This document shows, piece after piece, positions 1 to 7,463 of a stretch of DNA of 64,000 nucleotides. The translations under genes and the position numbers were made by a program. How positions within the stretch are numbered: the stretch's first letter is position 1; each line of letters starts with the position of its first letter. This DNA is from Bifidobacterium sp. ESL0763 (GTDB lineage Bacteria > Actinomycetota > Actinomycetes > Actinomycetales > Bifidobacteriaceae), in contig NZ_JAQTHW010000001.1 in NCBI RefSeq assembly GCF_029433395.1, positions 62,001 to 126,000 on the forward strand, written 5' to 3'. The notes beneath the pieces were generated by a model that was not told where the DNA came from, ran no database searches, and worked only from the letters and a program-made list of their open reading frames with translations.

Positions 1-1258
1 ACGGCGCGTAGAGCGGCTTGCGGTGCTGGATGAGGTTCAGCCGCTCGTGCGCCTGGCGGACGGTGATGCCGCGGCTCGGTTTCTTGGCGGGGGACTGGGC
101 GGCCGAATCGGCGGTCGAGCTCGCGGTGGCCTCAGCGGCGGACTCGGTGGCGGCTTTGCCGGCGGCCTCGGCGGCCATGTCCTCGCGCGTCTTGCCGATG
201 TGCTCGAAATGCTGTGCGTACTGGCCCTTCGGCGGCTGGAACCCGCGCTTCTTCGCCCGCCTGACGGCCTTCTCGCGCACCCGCTTGCGCCGCTCGATCT
301 CGTGGTGCGCCTTCTGGGTGGCGCGCAGCACGGAGCGCTCGGCGTCGGGGTTGTCGAGTTCCTGCACCATCGCCTGCGAGACCGCGGTCTGCGCGTGGTA
401 GGTGGTGGCGGGGGCGCCGATGTTGACGCTGAACCAGTCGGCGAAATGCTCGAGCAGCCAGATGCGCTCGGTGTTCACGCCCGTGGTCGGCAGGTCGACG
501 ACCTGGGTGATGCGGCTGACGCCGTCGCTGCACGAGACGCCCATGTCGGTGAGGTTGATGTTCGCCCGCACGTGCACGCCGAGCGGGTAGCCGATGCGGT
601 GCATCAGCTCGCGGATGCGGAAGCTTCCCGTGCCGGCGCGCAGGTCGAGCAGCCCGACGCGCGCGATGATGCTCGCTTTCGCCGCGATGCCCGCGTCGAC
701 CACCGGAGTGTCCCAGTCGCGTTCGATGTCGGCGGTGTCCAGCGGCATGTAGTGCGTCAGGCGGTCGTGCACCTTGGCGCGGTGCTCGCCGTTGCGGCCG
801 GTGCCGTTGGCCGTACTGTCACCATTAGCGTCACCGCCTCCGTTGGCGTCAAGGGAGGCCACCGCCTCGGCCACGCGTCGGTACTCCTCGGAATCCGACT
901 CGTCCAGGTCTCCGAAGATGTCATCGATGCCCTCGTTGCCGCTGGCCGCGTCGTTGACCCCGTCGGTCATGGCAACCGTCTTCTCGATGTCCTCGGCCAC
1001 GGTATCGACCGGTGCGGCATCGGCGGACTCGGTTGGCGCCGGGACCACGCCAAGTGCCATTCCATCCGTCACATCGTTGCGATTGCCACGTCCGTCATTT
1101 TCACGACCACGAGCATCACGACCGTCACGGTCACCCCGCCTGTCACCGCCGTTCAAGCCATCGGCCTTGTCACCACCGCGATCGTTCGCACCGTTCTCGC
1201 CGATTTCGTCGTCCGTCAAGTTCTTCCCTTTCCTCGCCATGGCAATCATGACAGCCAT
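1..1258 (-). CDS. Threonine/serine exporter family (ThrE-like) protein, cut by the left window edge
   Basis: Reading the minus strand gives an open frame from about 1258 to the window edge, so only the first ~419 residues are visible. The first ~170 residues are charged, Asp/Gly/Asn-rich and probably disordered. The next block, with DLRAGTGSFRIREL, VRANINLTDMG, ITQVVDLPTTGVNTERI and LLEHFADWF, matches the cytoplasmic N-terminal domain of ThrE-type exporters. A basic, Ala/Lys-rich linker follows. The expected membrane half lies outside the window. Start choice: ATGs lie in frame at 1258, 1249 and 1240; 1258 has a GGGGAAG stretch just upstream. It is divergent from ppc, whose product oxaloacetate feeds aspartate-family amino acids; the functional link is inference. 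The family call rests on the N-terminal domain only. Confidence 0.7.
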   Translation of the reverse strand, partial: MAVMIAMARKGKNLTDDEIGENGANDRGGDKADGLNGGDRRGDRDGRDARGRENDGRGNRNDVTDGMALGVVPAPTESADAAPVDTVAEDIEKTVAMTDGVNDAASGNEGIDDIFGDLDESDSEEYRRVAEAVASLDANGGGDANGDSTANGTGRNGEHRAKVHDRLTHYMPLDTADIERDWDTPVVDAGIAAKASIIARVGLLDLRAGTGSFRIRELMHRIGYPLGVHVRANINLTDMGVSCSDGVSRITQVVDLPTTGVNTERIWLLEHFADWFSVNIGAPATTYHAQTAVSQAMVQELDNPDAERSVLRATQKAHHEIERRKRVREKAVRRAKKRGFQPPKGQYAQHFEHIGKTREDMAAEAAGKAATESAAEATASSTADSAAQSPAKKPSRGITVRQAHERLNLIQHRKPLYAP

Positions 1259-1826
1259 AGCGCTTCCCCGTCGCTCCGGCGGCACCCGCGTTCGCGCGCC
1301 CATCCAACCGGGTCGCGACGCAGGCAGGCGTTCTCTCGGACCCCACCTCCGGACACTCCATTCTTAGCACTGGCGACGTAACTGCCCCGGCGCACGCCCG
1401 CCCATCGAAATCATCCGCGCGTCAACGCAATCAGCACGACAACGTCGATAGGTCAAATCGCACCGCTCAAGCCCCAAGCAACGTCAGCGGGACGACGCGC
1501 TCACGCCATAACTCCAAATTCCCAGCATTGTCGCGTCAACTGTATTTTCCAGACCTTGAAATCTCACTCCCGCATCATTGCGTTGAGCATTTTACACCAC
1601 TTTCATCATACATTTTCCACCCTTCCCGCCTTGCGTTCCGCGCCGATCCGTCCGCAATATGGCCATTATTGGTTCCTGTTACATAAATGTCGATTAGGTC
1701 ACACTAAAATTGAAGCGAACTTGCCAGGCAATGGCTTTGGGTTCGCAACAGATGGCACCACAACCGCGGAGGAGCCGCGGAACGCCAACAGATCGAGCAA
1801 CCGGCGCTTGGCTTGAAGGAGATCTG
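1259..1826. other. Intergenic region between divergent thrE-like gene and ppc
   Basis: 568 bases with no credible gene. It must hold both divergent promoters. The part from about 1540 to 1710 is AT-richer than its surroundings. The ppc frame extends in-frame up to an ATG at 1710, but those 39 codons read as low-quality sequence and lack a ribosome site. No RNA gene or clear operator was seen. Confidence 0.5.
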
Positions 1827-4706
1827 ATGGCAAAAACAAGACAGCCAGACAACAATCAACCAATCACGCAGCCCGACGCCTCGATGTATACCTCCGGCGT
1901 GGGCACCAAGGGCCCGGAGGAACGCGACCTCCCCGAATCCCTGAAGAACGACATGGCGCTCTGCCTCGAGATTCTTCGCAAGGTGCTCGGCGAATACGAC
2001 CAGGGCCTGCTTTCCACGTTCGACACCGTGCGCGGCTACGCCGTGAAGGCCAGCGCCGAACATTACGCCGAAACCATCGGCAAGGAACAGCCCAAAGAAG
2101 ACAACCTCGAGAAGGCCGAGAAGGTCATCGACGCGCTCAACATCCACGACGCGCAGCTGCTGGCCCGCGCCTTCGCCACCTACTTCCACCTGGCGAACCT
2201 GTGCGAGGAGAACTACCGCGTCTCCGTGCTGCACAGGCGCGAGGCGGACGTCACCGAGGACTCGGCCACCGATCCGGTCAACGAACTGACCGGCGCCTAC
2301 CACCAGCTCATCAATGAGATGGGCCCGGCCAAGGCCAAGGACCTGCTCGACAAGCTCGAGTTCCACCCCGTCTTCACCGCCCACCCCACCGAGGCGCGGC
2401 GCAAGGCCGTCGAGGGCAAGATCCGCCGCATCGCCAACCTGCTCAGCGCGGGCAAGCTGCTGGGCGGCTCCGACAAGAAGGAGAACTACCGTCGCCTCTA
2501 CAACGAGATCGACGCGCTCTTCCGCACCTCGCCGATCGGCGCCAAGAAGCCGACCCCGGTGGAGGAGGCCGACACCATCCTCGACATCTTCGACAACACC
2601 CTCTTCAACACCATCCCGCAGGTCTACCGTCGCTTCGACGACTGGCTGCTGGGCGACAAGGCCGGCCGCGAGCAGCCGCAGTGCCCCGCCTTCTTCCACC
2701 CCGGCTCCTGGATCGGCTCCGACCGCGACGGCAACCCGAACGTCACCGCCAAGGTGAGCCGCGCCGTGGCCCGCAAGTTCAGCGACCACGCCGTCCAGGC
2801 GCTCGAGCGGGCCACCCGCAACGCCGGCAAGAACCTGACCATGGAAGGCGTCACCACGCCCGCGAGCGACGAACTCAAGGGGCTGTGGAACCGTCAGAAG
2901 GAGATGAGCGAGCGCCTGACCGACCGGGCCCTGGCCGTCTCTTCCAACGAGATGCACCGCGCCGTCATGCTGGTGATGGCCGAGCGCCTCCACTACACCG
3001 TGGTGCGCGACGCCGACCTGATGTACCGTGACTGTGACGAGTTCATCGCCGACCTGAAGACCGTGCAGCGCTCGCTCGTCGACGCCGGCGACCCGCGCGC
3101 CGCCTACGGCCCGCTGCAGGACGTCATCTGGCAGGCGCAGACCTTCGGCTTCCAGCTCGTCGAGATGGAGTTCCGCCAGCATTCGCTCGTCCACGCCCGC
3201 GCCCTCGAAGACATCCGCGAGCACGGCCTGCACGGCGAACGCGGCTCGCTGCAGCCGATGACCCACGAGGTGCTCGACACCTTCCGCGCGCTCGGCGCCA
3301 TCCAGAAGCGCAACGGCCAGAAGGCCGCCCGCCGCTACATCATCTCCTTCACCAAGTCGGCGCAGAACATCCGCGACGTCTACGAGCTCAACCGCATGGC
3401 GTTCTCGAACCCCAAGGACGTGCCGACCATCGACGTCATCCCGCTCTTCGAGCAGCTGCAGGACCTGCAGAACTGCGTCGACGTGCTCGAGGAAATGATC
3501 AAGATCCCGGAGGTGCAGGCGCGCCTGAAGGCCACGGGCGGCAAGCTCGAGGTCATGCTCGGCTACTCGGATTCCTCCAAGGACGCCGGCCCGACCACCG
3601 CCACGCTCGCGCTGCACGAGGCCCAGGGCCGCATCGCCCAGTGGGCCAAGAAGCACGACATCGACCTGACGCTCTTCCATGGACGCGGCGGCGCGGTCGG
3701 CCGTGGCGGCGGTCCCGCGAACCGTGCGGTGCTGGCCCAGCCGGTCGGCTCCGTCAACTGCCGCTTCAAGCTCACCGAGCAGGGCGAGAGCATCTTCGCG
3801 CGCTACGGCAACCCGGTGCTGGCCATCCGCCACGTCGAATCCGTCGCCGCCGCCACGCTGCTGCAGTCTGCCCCGAGCGTGGAGAAGACGACCACGGAGA
3901 TGACCAAGAAGTACTGGCCGATGACCCACAAGCTCGACGTCGCCGCGCACAAGCGCTTCCTCGATCTGCTGGGCACCAAGGACTTCACTCCTTGGTTCTC
4001 CACGGTCACCCCGCTCACCGAGATCGGCCTGCTGCCCATCGGCTCCCGTCCGGCCAAGCGCGGCCTCGGCGCCAAGTCGCTCGATGACCTGCGCACCATT
4101 CCGTGGGTCTTCTCCTGGGCGCAGGCGCGCATCAACCTCGCCGCATGGTACGGCCTGGGCACGGCGTGTGAGGAGCTCGATGACCTCGACAGCCTGCGCG
4201 GCGCCTACAAGGAGCTGCCGATGTTCTCCACGTTCATCGACAACATCGAGATGTCGCTGGGCAAGACCGACGAGCGCATCGCCAAGATGTACCTGGCGCT
4301 CGGCGACCGCGACGACCTGCGCGACAAGGTGCTCAACGAGATGGAGCTGACCCGCAAGTGGGTGCTCGCCATCGTCGGCGACGACTGGCCGCTGCAGCAC
4401 CGCCACGTGCTCGGCCAGGCCATCCGCGTGCGTTCGCCCTACGTCGACGCGCTCTCCGTCATCCAGGTGCTCGCCCTGCGCAGCCTGCGCAAGCTGCAGA
4501 AGCAGGACCAGGACGCCGCCGCCAAGGCCGCGGCCCAGGCCTCCGCTGGCGCCACCGGCAGGATCGGCACCTCGACCGGCTCCGGAACGAACGCCAAGAA
4601 GGTCGACAACGAGAAGCTGAGCCACGACCAGCAGCTCAGCGGGTTCACCTACCTCATCCTCTGCACGGTCTCCGGTGTCGCCGCCGGCCTGCAGAACACC
4701 GGCTGA
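1827..4706 (+). CDS. ppc: Phosphoenolpyruvate carboxylase
   Basis: Carboxylates phosphoenolpyruvate with bicarbonate to oxaloacetate, the main anaplerotic step in a bacterium with an incomplete TCA cycle. The 959-residue product has the family landmarks in order: TAHPTEARRK with the catalytic His near residue 186, GSWIGSDRDGNPNVT, GYSDSSKDAGPTTATL, the glycine loop FHGRGGAVGRGGGPANR near residue 617, and the conserved C-terminus ending QNTG. The ATG at 1827 is preferred over the in-frame ATG at 1710 because AAGGAG lies 7 bases upstream. An Ala/Gly/Thr-rich insert of about 40 residues precedes the last helices, making the protein slightly longer than usual. It stands alone and is followed by a strong terminator, so it is probably monocistronic. 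Confidence 0.97.
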   Translation: MAKTRQPDNNQPITQPDASMYTSGVGTKGPEERDLPESLKNDMALCLEILRKVLGEYDQGLLSTFDTVRGYAVKASAEHYAETIGKEQPKEDNLEKAEKVIDALNIHDAQLLARAFATYFHLANLCEENYRVSVLHRREADVTEDSATDPVNELTGAYHQLINEMGPAKAKDLLDKLEFHPVFTAHPTEARRKAVEGKIRRIANLLSAGKLLGGSDKKENYRRLYNEIDALFRTSPIGAKKPTPVEEADTILDIFDNTLFNTIPQVYRRFDDWLLGDKAGREQPQCPAFFHPGSWIGSDRDGNPNVTAKVSRAVARKFSDHAVQALERATRNAGKNLTMEGVTTPASDELKGLWNRQKEMSERLTDRALAVSSNEMHRAVMLVMAERLHYTVVRDADLMYRDCDEFIADLKTVQRSLVDAGDPRAAYGPLQDVIWQAQTFGFQLVEMEFRQHSLVHARALEDIREHGLHGERGSLQPMTHEVLDTFRALGAIQKRNGQKAARRYIISFTKSAQNIRDVYELNRMAFSNPKDVPTIDVIPLFEQLQDLQNCVDVLEEMIKIPEVQARLKATGGKLEVMLGYSDSSKDAGPTTATLALHEAQGRIAQWAKKHDIDLTLFHGRGGAVGRGGGPANRAVLAQPVGSVNCRFKLTEQGESIFARYGNPVLAIRHVESVAAATLLQSAPSVEKTTTEMTKKYWPMTHKLDVAAHKRFLDLLGTKDFTPWFSTVTPLTEIGLLPIGSRPAKRGLGAKSLDDLRTIPWVFSWAQARINLAAWYGLGTACEELDDLDSLRGAYKELPMFSTFIDNIEMSLGKTDERIAKMYLALGDRDDLRDKVLNEMELTRKWVLAIVGDDWPLQHRHVLGQAIRVRSPYVDALSVIQVLALRSLRKLQKQDQDAAAKAAAQASAGATGRIGTSTGSGTNAKKVDNEKLSHDQQLSGFTYLILCTVSGVAAGLQNTG

Positions 4707-4726
4707 TCGCATAGCCGATCGCCAAA

Positions 4727-4774
4727 ACGGGGCCCGCCGGAATCGTTGATTTCCCGGCGGGCCCCGTTGCTTTT
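4727..4774 (+). terminator. Rho-independent terminator of ppc
   Basis: A perfect 14-bp stem (4727-4740 with 4754-4767, ACGGGGCCCGCCGG and its complement) with a 13-base loop, followed by TTGCTTTT. It begins 21 bases after the ppc stop. Confidence 0.9.
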
Positions 4775-4979
4775 GGGGAGAGGTATCGATCGGCCCGAGA
4801 CGGCCTCACATTACACCCCCATATCCCGCTTTGTCTGTCACACATTTTCGGCCATATTCCGCCATTTTCGACGACTCGCCGTAGGTCCGTCCGAGAGGCA
4901 AAAACAAATTGGTCATTGTAAAGTGGAAGTGCTAGAAAATAGTTGTCTATATCAGCAGAGAAGAGAAAGAGCCATCGTC

Positions 4980-5720
4980 ATGCAAAAACCAATCGCCACC
5001 CCCATCCGCGGCTGCAAGCCCGGTACCGCATTCACCCGCTACTGGAGCCAGTACGCCCAACTCAAAGGCCGCGCCAGCCGCAGCGAGTTCTGGTGGGCCA
5101 TGCTCTGGGTATTCCTGCTGGGCTGCGTTGTCTCGGCCGTCTCGCTCTTCTTGCCGGACCACGTGGGCGACATGGTTGCCAGACTCTGGGATCTCGTCAA
5201 CCTCTGCCCGATGATCGGCATCACTTGCCGCCGTCTGCACGACTCCGGCAAGAAGAGCTACTGGGTGGCGATCATGTACATCGCGCTGTTCGTCGCCGCC
5301 ATCGTTCTCGGAGTCGGCGTCGGCATGTATGAGGACTCCGGCAATCCGGCGGTCGTCGCCATCGGCGCGCTGCTCATTCTGGCTGTTTTCATCCTCTGGC
5401 TCGTCTTCATGACCGCCAAGCCCGTCGCCGTCGCCCCGGCCAACATGCCCATGGGTGCCGGCCAGCCCATGCCCGTAGGCCAGGCCTTCCCCATGGCCCC
5501 TCAGGGTCAGTCGTTCCAGTCCATGCCTCAGCAGCCGGCACAGTCCATGCCGACCCAGCCCGCGCAGCAGCCCATTCCGGCCCAGCAGCCCATTCCGGCC
5601 CAGCAGCCCATTCCATCCCAGCAGCCGCAGCCGGCCCAGCCGGCACCGCAGGCCAACCAGCCGGCCCAGTCCATGCCGACATCGCCGACTCAGCCGACCC
5701 AGGGCCCGCAGGCCAACTAA
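4980..5720 (+). CDS. DUF805 family membrane protein with Pro/Gln-rich tail
   Basis: 246 residues. Residues ~15-150 form a DUF805 domain: the motif FTRYWSQYAQLKGRASRSEFWW before the first membrane helix, then CRRLHDSGKKSYW between helices, with about four membrane segments in total. Residues ~150-246 are a cytoplasmic-type tail rich in Pro, Gln, Met and Ala, including three PIPAQQ-like units encoded by an 18-bp tandem repeat. The start at 4980 has AGAGAAAGAG upstream; an in-frame ATG at 4746 is inside the ppc terminator and is rejected. DUF805 proteins are uncharacterised inner-membrane proteins, so no function is assigned. Confidence 0.85.
   Translation: MQKPIATPIRGCKPGTAFTRYWSQYAQLKGRASRSEFWWAMLWVFLLGCVVSAVSLFLPDHVGDMVARLWDLVNLCPMIGITCRRLHDSGKKSYWVAIMYIALFVAAIVLGVGVGMYEDSGNPAVVAIGALLILAVFILWLVFMTAKPVAVAPANMPMGAGQPMPVGQAFPMAPQGQSFQSMPQQPAQSMPTQPAQQPIPAQQPIPAQQPIPSQQPQPAQPAPQANQPAQSMPTSPTQPTQGPQAN
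5565..5618 (+). repeat. Three 18-bp tandem repeats inside the DUF805 gene
   Basis: Units 5565-5582, 5583-5600 and 5601-5618; the first two are identical and the third differs at two bases. Each encodes QQPIPA or QQPIPS. Likely length-variable by slippage (inference). Confidence 0.9.
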
Positions 5721-5741
5721 TCAAAGCCAAATTAAGATTCG

Positions 5742-5801
5742 GCCGGTAGGTTTTGCAAATTGGTGGCATTCCGCCACTTGCCAAAACCTACCGGCAATTT
5801 T
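5742..5801 (+). terminator. Long hairpin after the DUF805 gene
   Basis: Outer arms 5742-5755 (GCCGGTAGGTTTTG) and 5782-5795 are perfectly complementary over 14 bp; an inner TGGTGG/CCGCCA pair extends the stem. AATTTT follows. It probably ends the DUF805 transcript and insulates the fic cassette that starts directly after it. Confidence 0.7.
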
Positions 5802-5958
5802 GAACGATGGGGCAATCCCTCAAACATCAAAAACCCTTGAAATCGACATATAGCACCTCGATTCCAGCCAGCTAAATAGCGAAAAGTCCCAAAATCGACA
5901 TTTAGAGGTAGCATATAAGCCACTAAAACATCAATTAGAGGAGGAATCGGTATTTATG
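5798..5958. repeat. 161-bp direct repeat, copy 1 (upstream of fic)
   Basis: Matches 7204-7364 with a constant offset of 1406 bases and no net insertion or deletion. It starts at TTTTGAACGATGGGGCAATC and ends exactly at the fic ATG. It contains an inverted repeat at 5872-5905 and repeated TCGACATWTAG words. Confidence 0.92.
5872..5905. promoter_or_regulatory. Candidate operator dyad upstream of fic
   Basis: CTAAATAGCGA, a 12-base spacer, then TCGACATTTAG: an interrupted palindrome (CTAAATnnCGA / TCGnnATTTAG) repeated identically at 7278-7311 in the second direct repeat. Its conservation in both copies, while flanking bases differ, suggests protein binding, possibly by the Fic C-terminal winged helix (inference). 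Confidence 0.5.
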
Positions 5959-7197
5959 AGCTATAAAAGTATCAGCACCATGCTCCATGCGAGCTCCTCC
6001 ACGATGAAACCAGCCGACTTCGCCGAACAAGAATACCGACGCCGCCTGGAACTCCCCTCCACGATTCAGACCGATATCACGCTCGATGGTTCGCATAAGG
6101 TCTTTGCGGTACTGTCAAGTGAGGCAATCATGCTCATCAGCGACATCCTGCGTTGCGAAACCAACGTAGAGCGCGCGTGGAGGCAACTACCCGGCGTGGC
6201 CCGCAACGCCTATATCGGCGGCCTACTCGTCGAAGAACTGTTGAGCACCAATCAGATGGAAGGCGTCCGCTCGACGCGCCAAGAGGTCACGAAGGCCTTG
6301 CAATCGGCAGGCAATCAATCTTCCCACACCCGATTCAGTGAATTCGCCAAATTATATATCGGCATTTCCCAAAGCGAATCCTCAAAGCTACCGGAATCGC
6401 TTGGCGACATACGCAATATCTACGATCAGGTCGTGGACCACGAGCTGGACGATGACGACAAACCGGATGGCGAGCTGTTCCGCAAAGGCCACGTAGGCAT
6501 CCAGGACATGGCCACAGGACGCGAGATTCATCGAGGACTGCCCACTGAAGCACACATCCAGACAGCGCTCACACAGATGCTCGCGTTCATGCACGCAGAC
6601 GGTGTCCTCCCACTGCTCAAAGCGATTATCTGCCACTACGCCTTTGAATACATCCATCCTTTCTACGACGGAAACGGCAGGACCGGCAGATTCTTGTTGG
6701 CGCTGCAACTACGCAAATACCTATCGGCGCCGACGGCACTGTCGCTGAGTCCAGTGATTGCCGAAGGCAAGCAAGCCTATTACAAAGCATTCGAAGACGC
6801 CGAGAACCCACTGAACTGTTCGGAAGTCTCGTTCTTTGTGATCCAGATGCTGCAATTCATCCAGACCGCGCAGCACCGACTCGACGAGAACTTGACGGAA
6901 AAGGAAAACGCATTAGACACCGCGCAAAGAGCGGCAACGGAGTTCTCACACCAGCATGGTCTGGACGCCCTCACCAACGACATCCTCTCGATGTTGATTC
7001 AGCAGCATCTGTTCCACCAACAAGTACCACAATTGACCAGGGCGTTGCTTGCCCGCTATGAAGGCGTCGGACAGGCGCGAATCCGCACCAAACTAGGCAC
7101 GCTATTGGAAAATGGATTGGTCTCCACCGTCGGCAAGCGACCGATCTATTACCAGCTTTCCCACCAGGCTTGCGAATTGTTCGGCCTGCATGGTTAG
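5956..7197 (+). CDS. fic: Fic family protein (AMPylase-type) with C-terminal winged-helix domain
   Basis: 413 residues. The Fic core carries the catalytic signature HPFYDGNGRTGR starting at His234, complete in all key residues, so transfer of AMP from ATP to a protein hydroxyl is expected. An inhibitory-helix motif T98-NQM-E102-G103 lies N-terminal to the Fic core, as in class II Fic proteins, in which the Glu blocks productive ATP binding. Residues ~340-410 look like a winged helix (LIQQHLFHQQVPQLTRALLARY, then a wing near VGKRPIYYQL), suggesting DNA binding and self-regulation. AGGAGG lies about 11 bases before the ATG. The gene stands alone between two 161-bp direct repeats, with lower GC and more rare codons than its neighbours, consistent with acquisition. 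The target is unknown. Confidence 0.93.
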   Translation: MSYKSISTMLHASSSTMKPADFAEQEYRRRLELPSTIQTDITLDGSHKVFAVLSSEAIMLISDILRCETNVERAWRQLPGVARNAYIGGLLVEELLSTNQMEGVRSTRQEVTKALQSAGNQSSHTRFSEFAKLYIGISQSESSKLPESLGDIRNIYDQVVDHELDDDDKPDGELFRKGHVGIQDMATGREIHRGLPTEAHIQTALTQMLAFMHADGVLPLLKAIICHYAFEYIHPFYDGNGRTGRFLLALQLRKYLSAPTALSLSPVIAEGKQAYYKAFEDAENPLNCSEVSFFVIQMLQFIQTAQHRLDENLTEKENALDTAQRAATEFSHQHGLDALTNDILSMLIQQHLFHQQVPQLTRALLARYEGVGQARIRTKLGTLLENGLVSTVGKRPIYYQLSHQACELFGLHG

Positions 7198-7203
7198 CGG
7201 CCG

Positions 7204-7364
7204 TTTTGAACGATGGGGCAATCCCTCAAACATCGAAAACCCTTGAAATCGACATATAGCACCTCGATTCCAGCCTCCTAAATAGCGAAAAGTTCCAAAA
7301 TCGACATTTAGAGGTCACGCATAAGCCATCAAAACGTCATTTCAAGAAGAAATCGACATTTATG
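7204..7364. repeat. 161-bp direct repeat, copy 2 (downstream of fic)
   Basis: Second copy of 5798-5958, beginning 7 bases after the fic stop and ending at an ATG (7362) in the same position as the fic start in copy 1. That ATG opens only a 15-codon frame ending at 7409. Confidence 0.92.
7278..7311. promoter_or_regulatory. Second copy of the fic operator-like dyad
   Basis: Same arms and spacing as 5872-5905: CTAAATAGCGA and TCGACATTTAG around a 12-base spacer. Confidence 0.45.
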
Positions 7365-7392
7365 GCCCATGCGGGCTTCGTCGCAACCCAGC

Positions 7393-7445
7393 AAAAGCGC
7401 CATACATAAGCCTCTGGCCAATCCCCAGCGACTCACGTATGGCGC
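7393..7445 (-). terminator. Terminator of the ahpC-flavoprotein operon
   Basis: On the minus strand a 9-bp stem (GCGCCATAC 7397-7405 and GTATGGCGC 7437-7445) with a 31-base loop is followed by TTTTGC. It lies 18 bases beyond the stop of the last gene. Confidence 0.75.
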
Positions 7446-7463
7446 AAATCAGAAATATAGACG

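Noticed and set aside
23-1381. 452-residue plus-strand open frame over the left edge
   Set aside because: Antisense to the ThrE-like gene, low-complexity Val/Gly/Asp/His composition, no ribosome site.
1704-4712. 1002-residue minus-strand open frame opposite ppc
   Set aside because: It mirrors ppc codon by codon, has the Val/Leu/His/Arg-rich composition typical of antisense frames in GC-rich DNA, and shows no family motif. ppc itself is complete.
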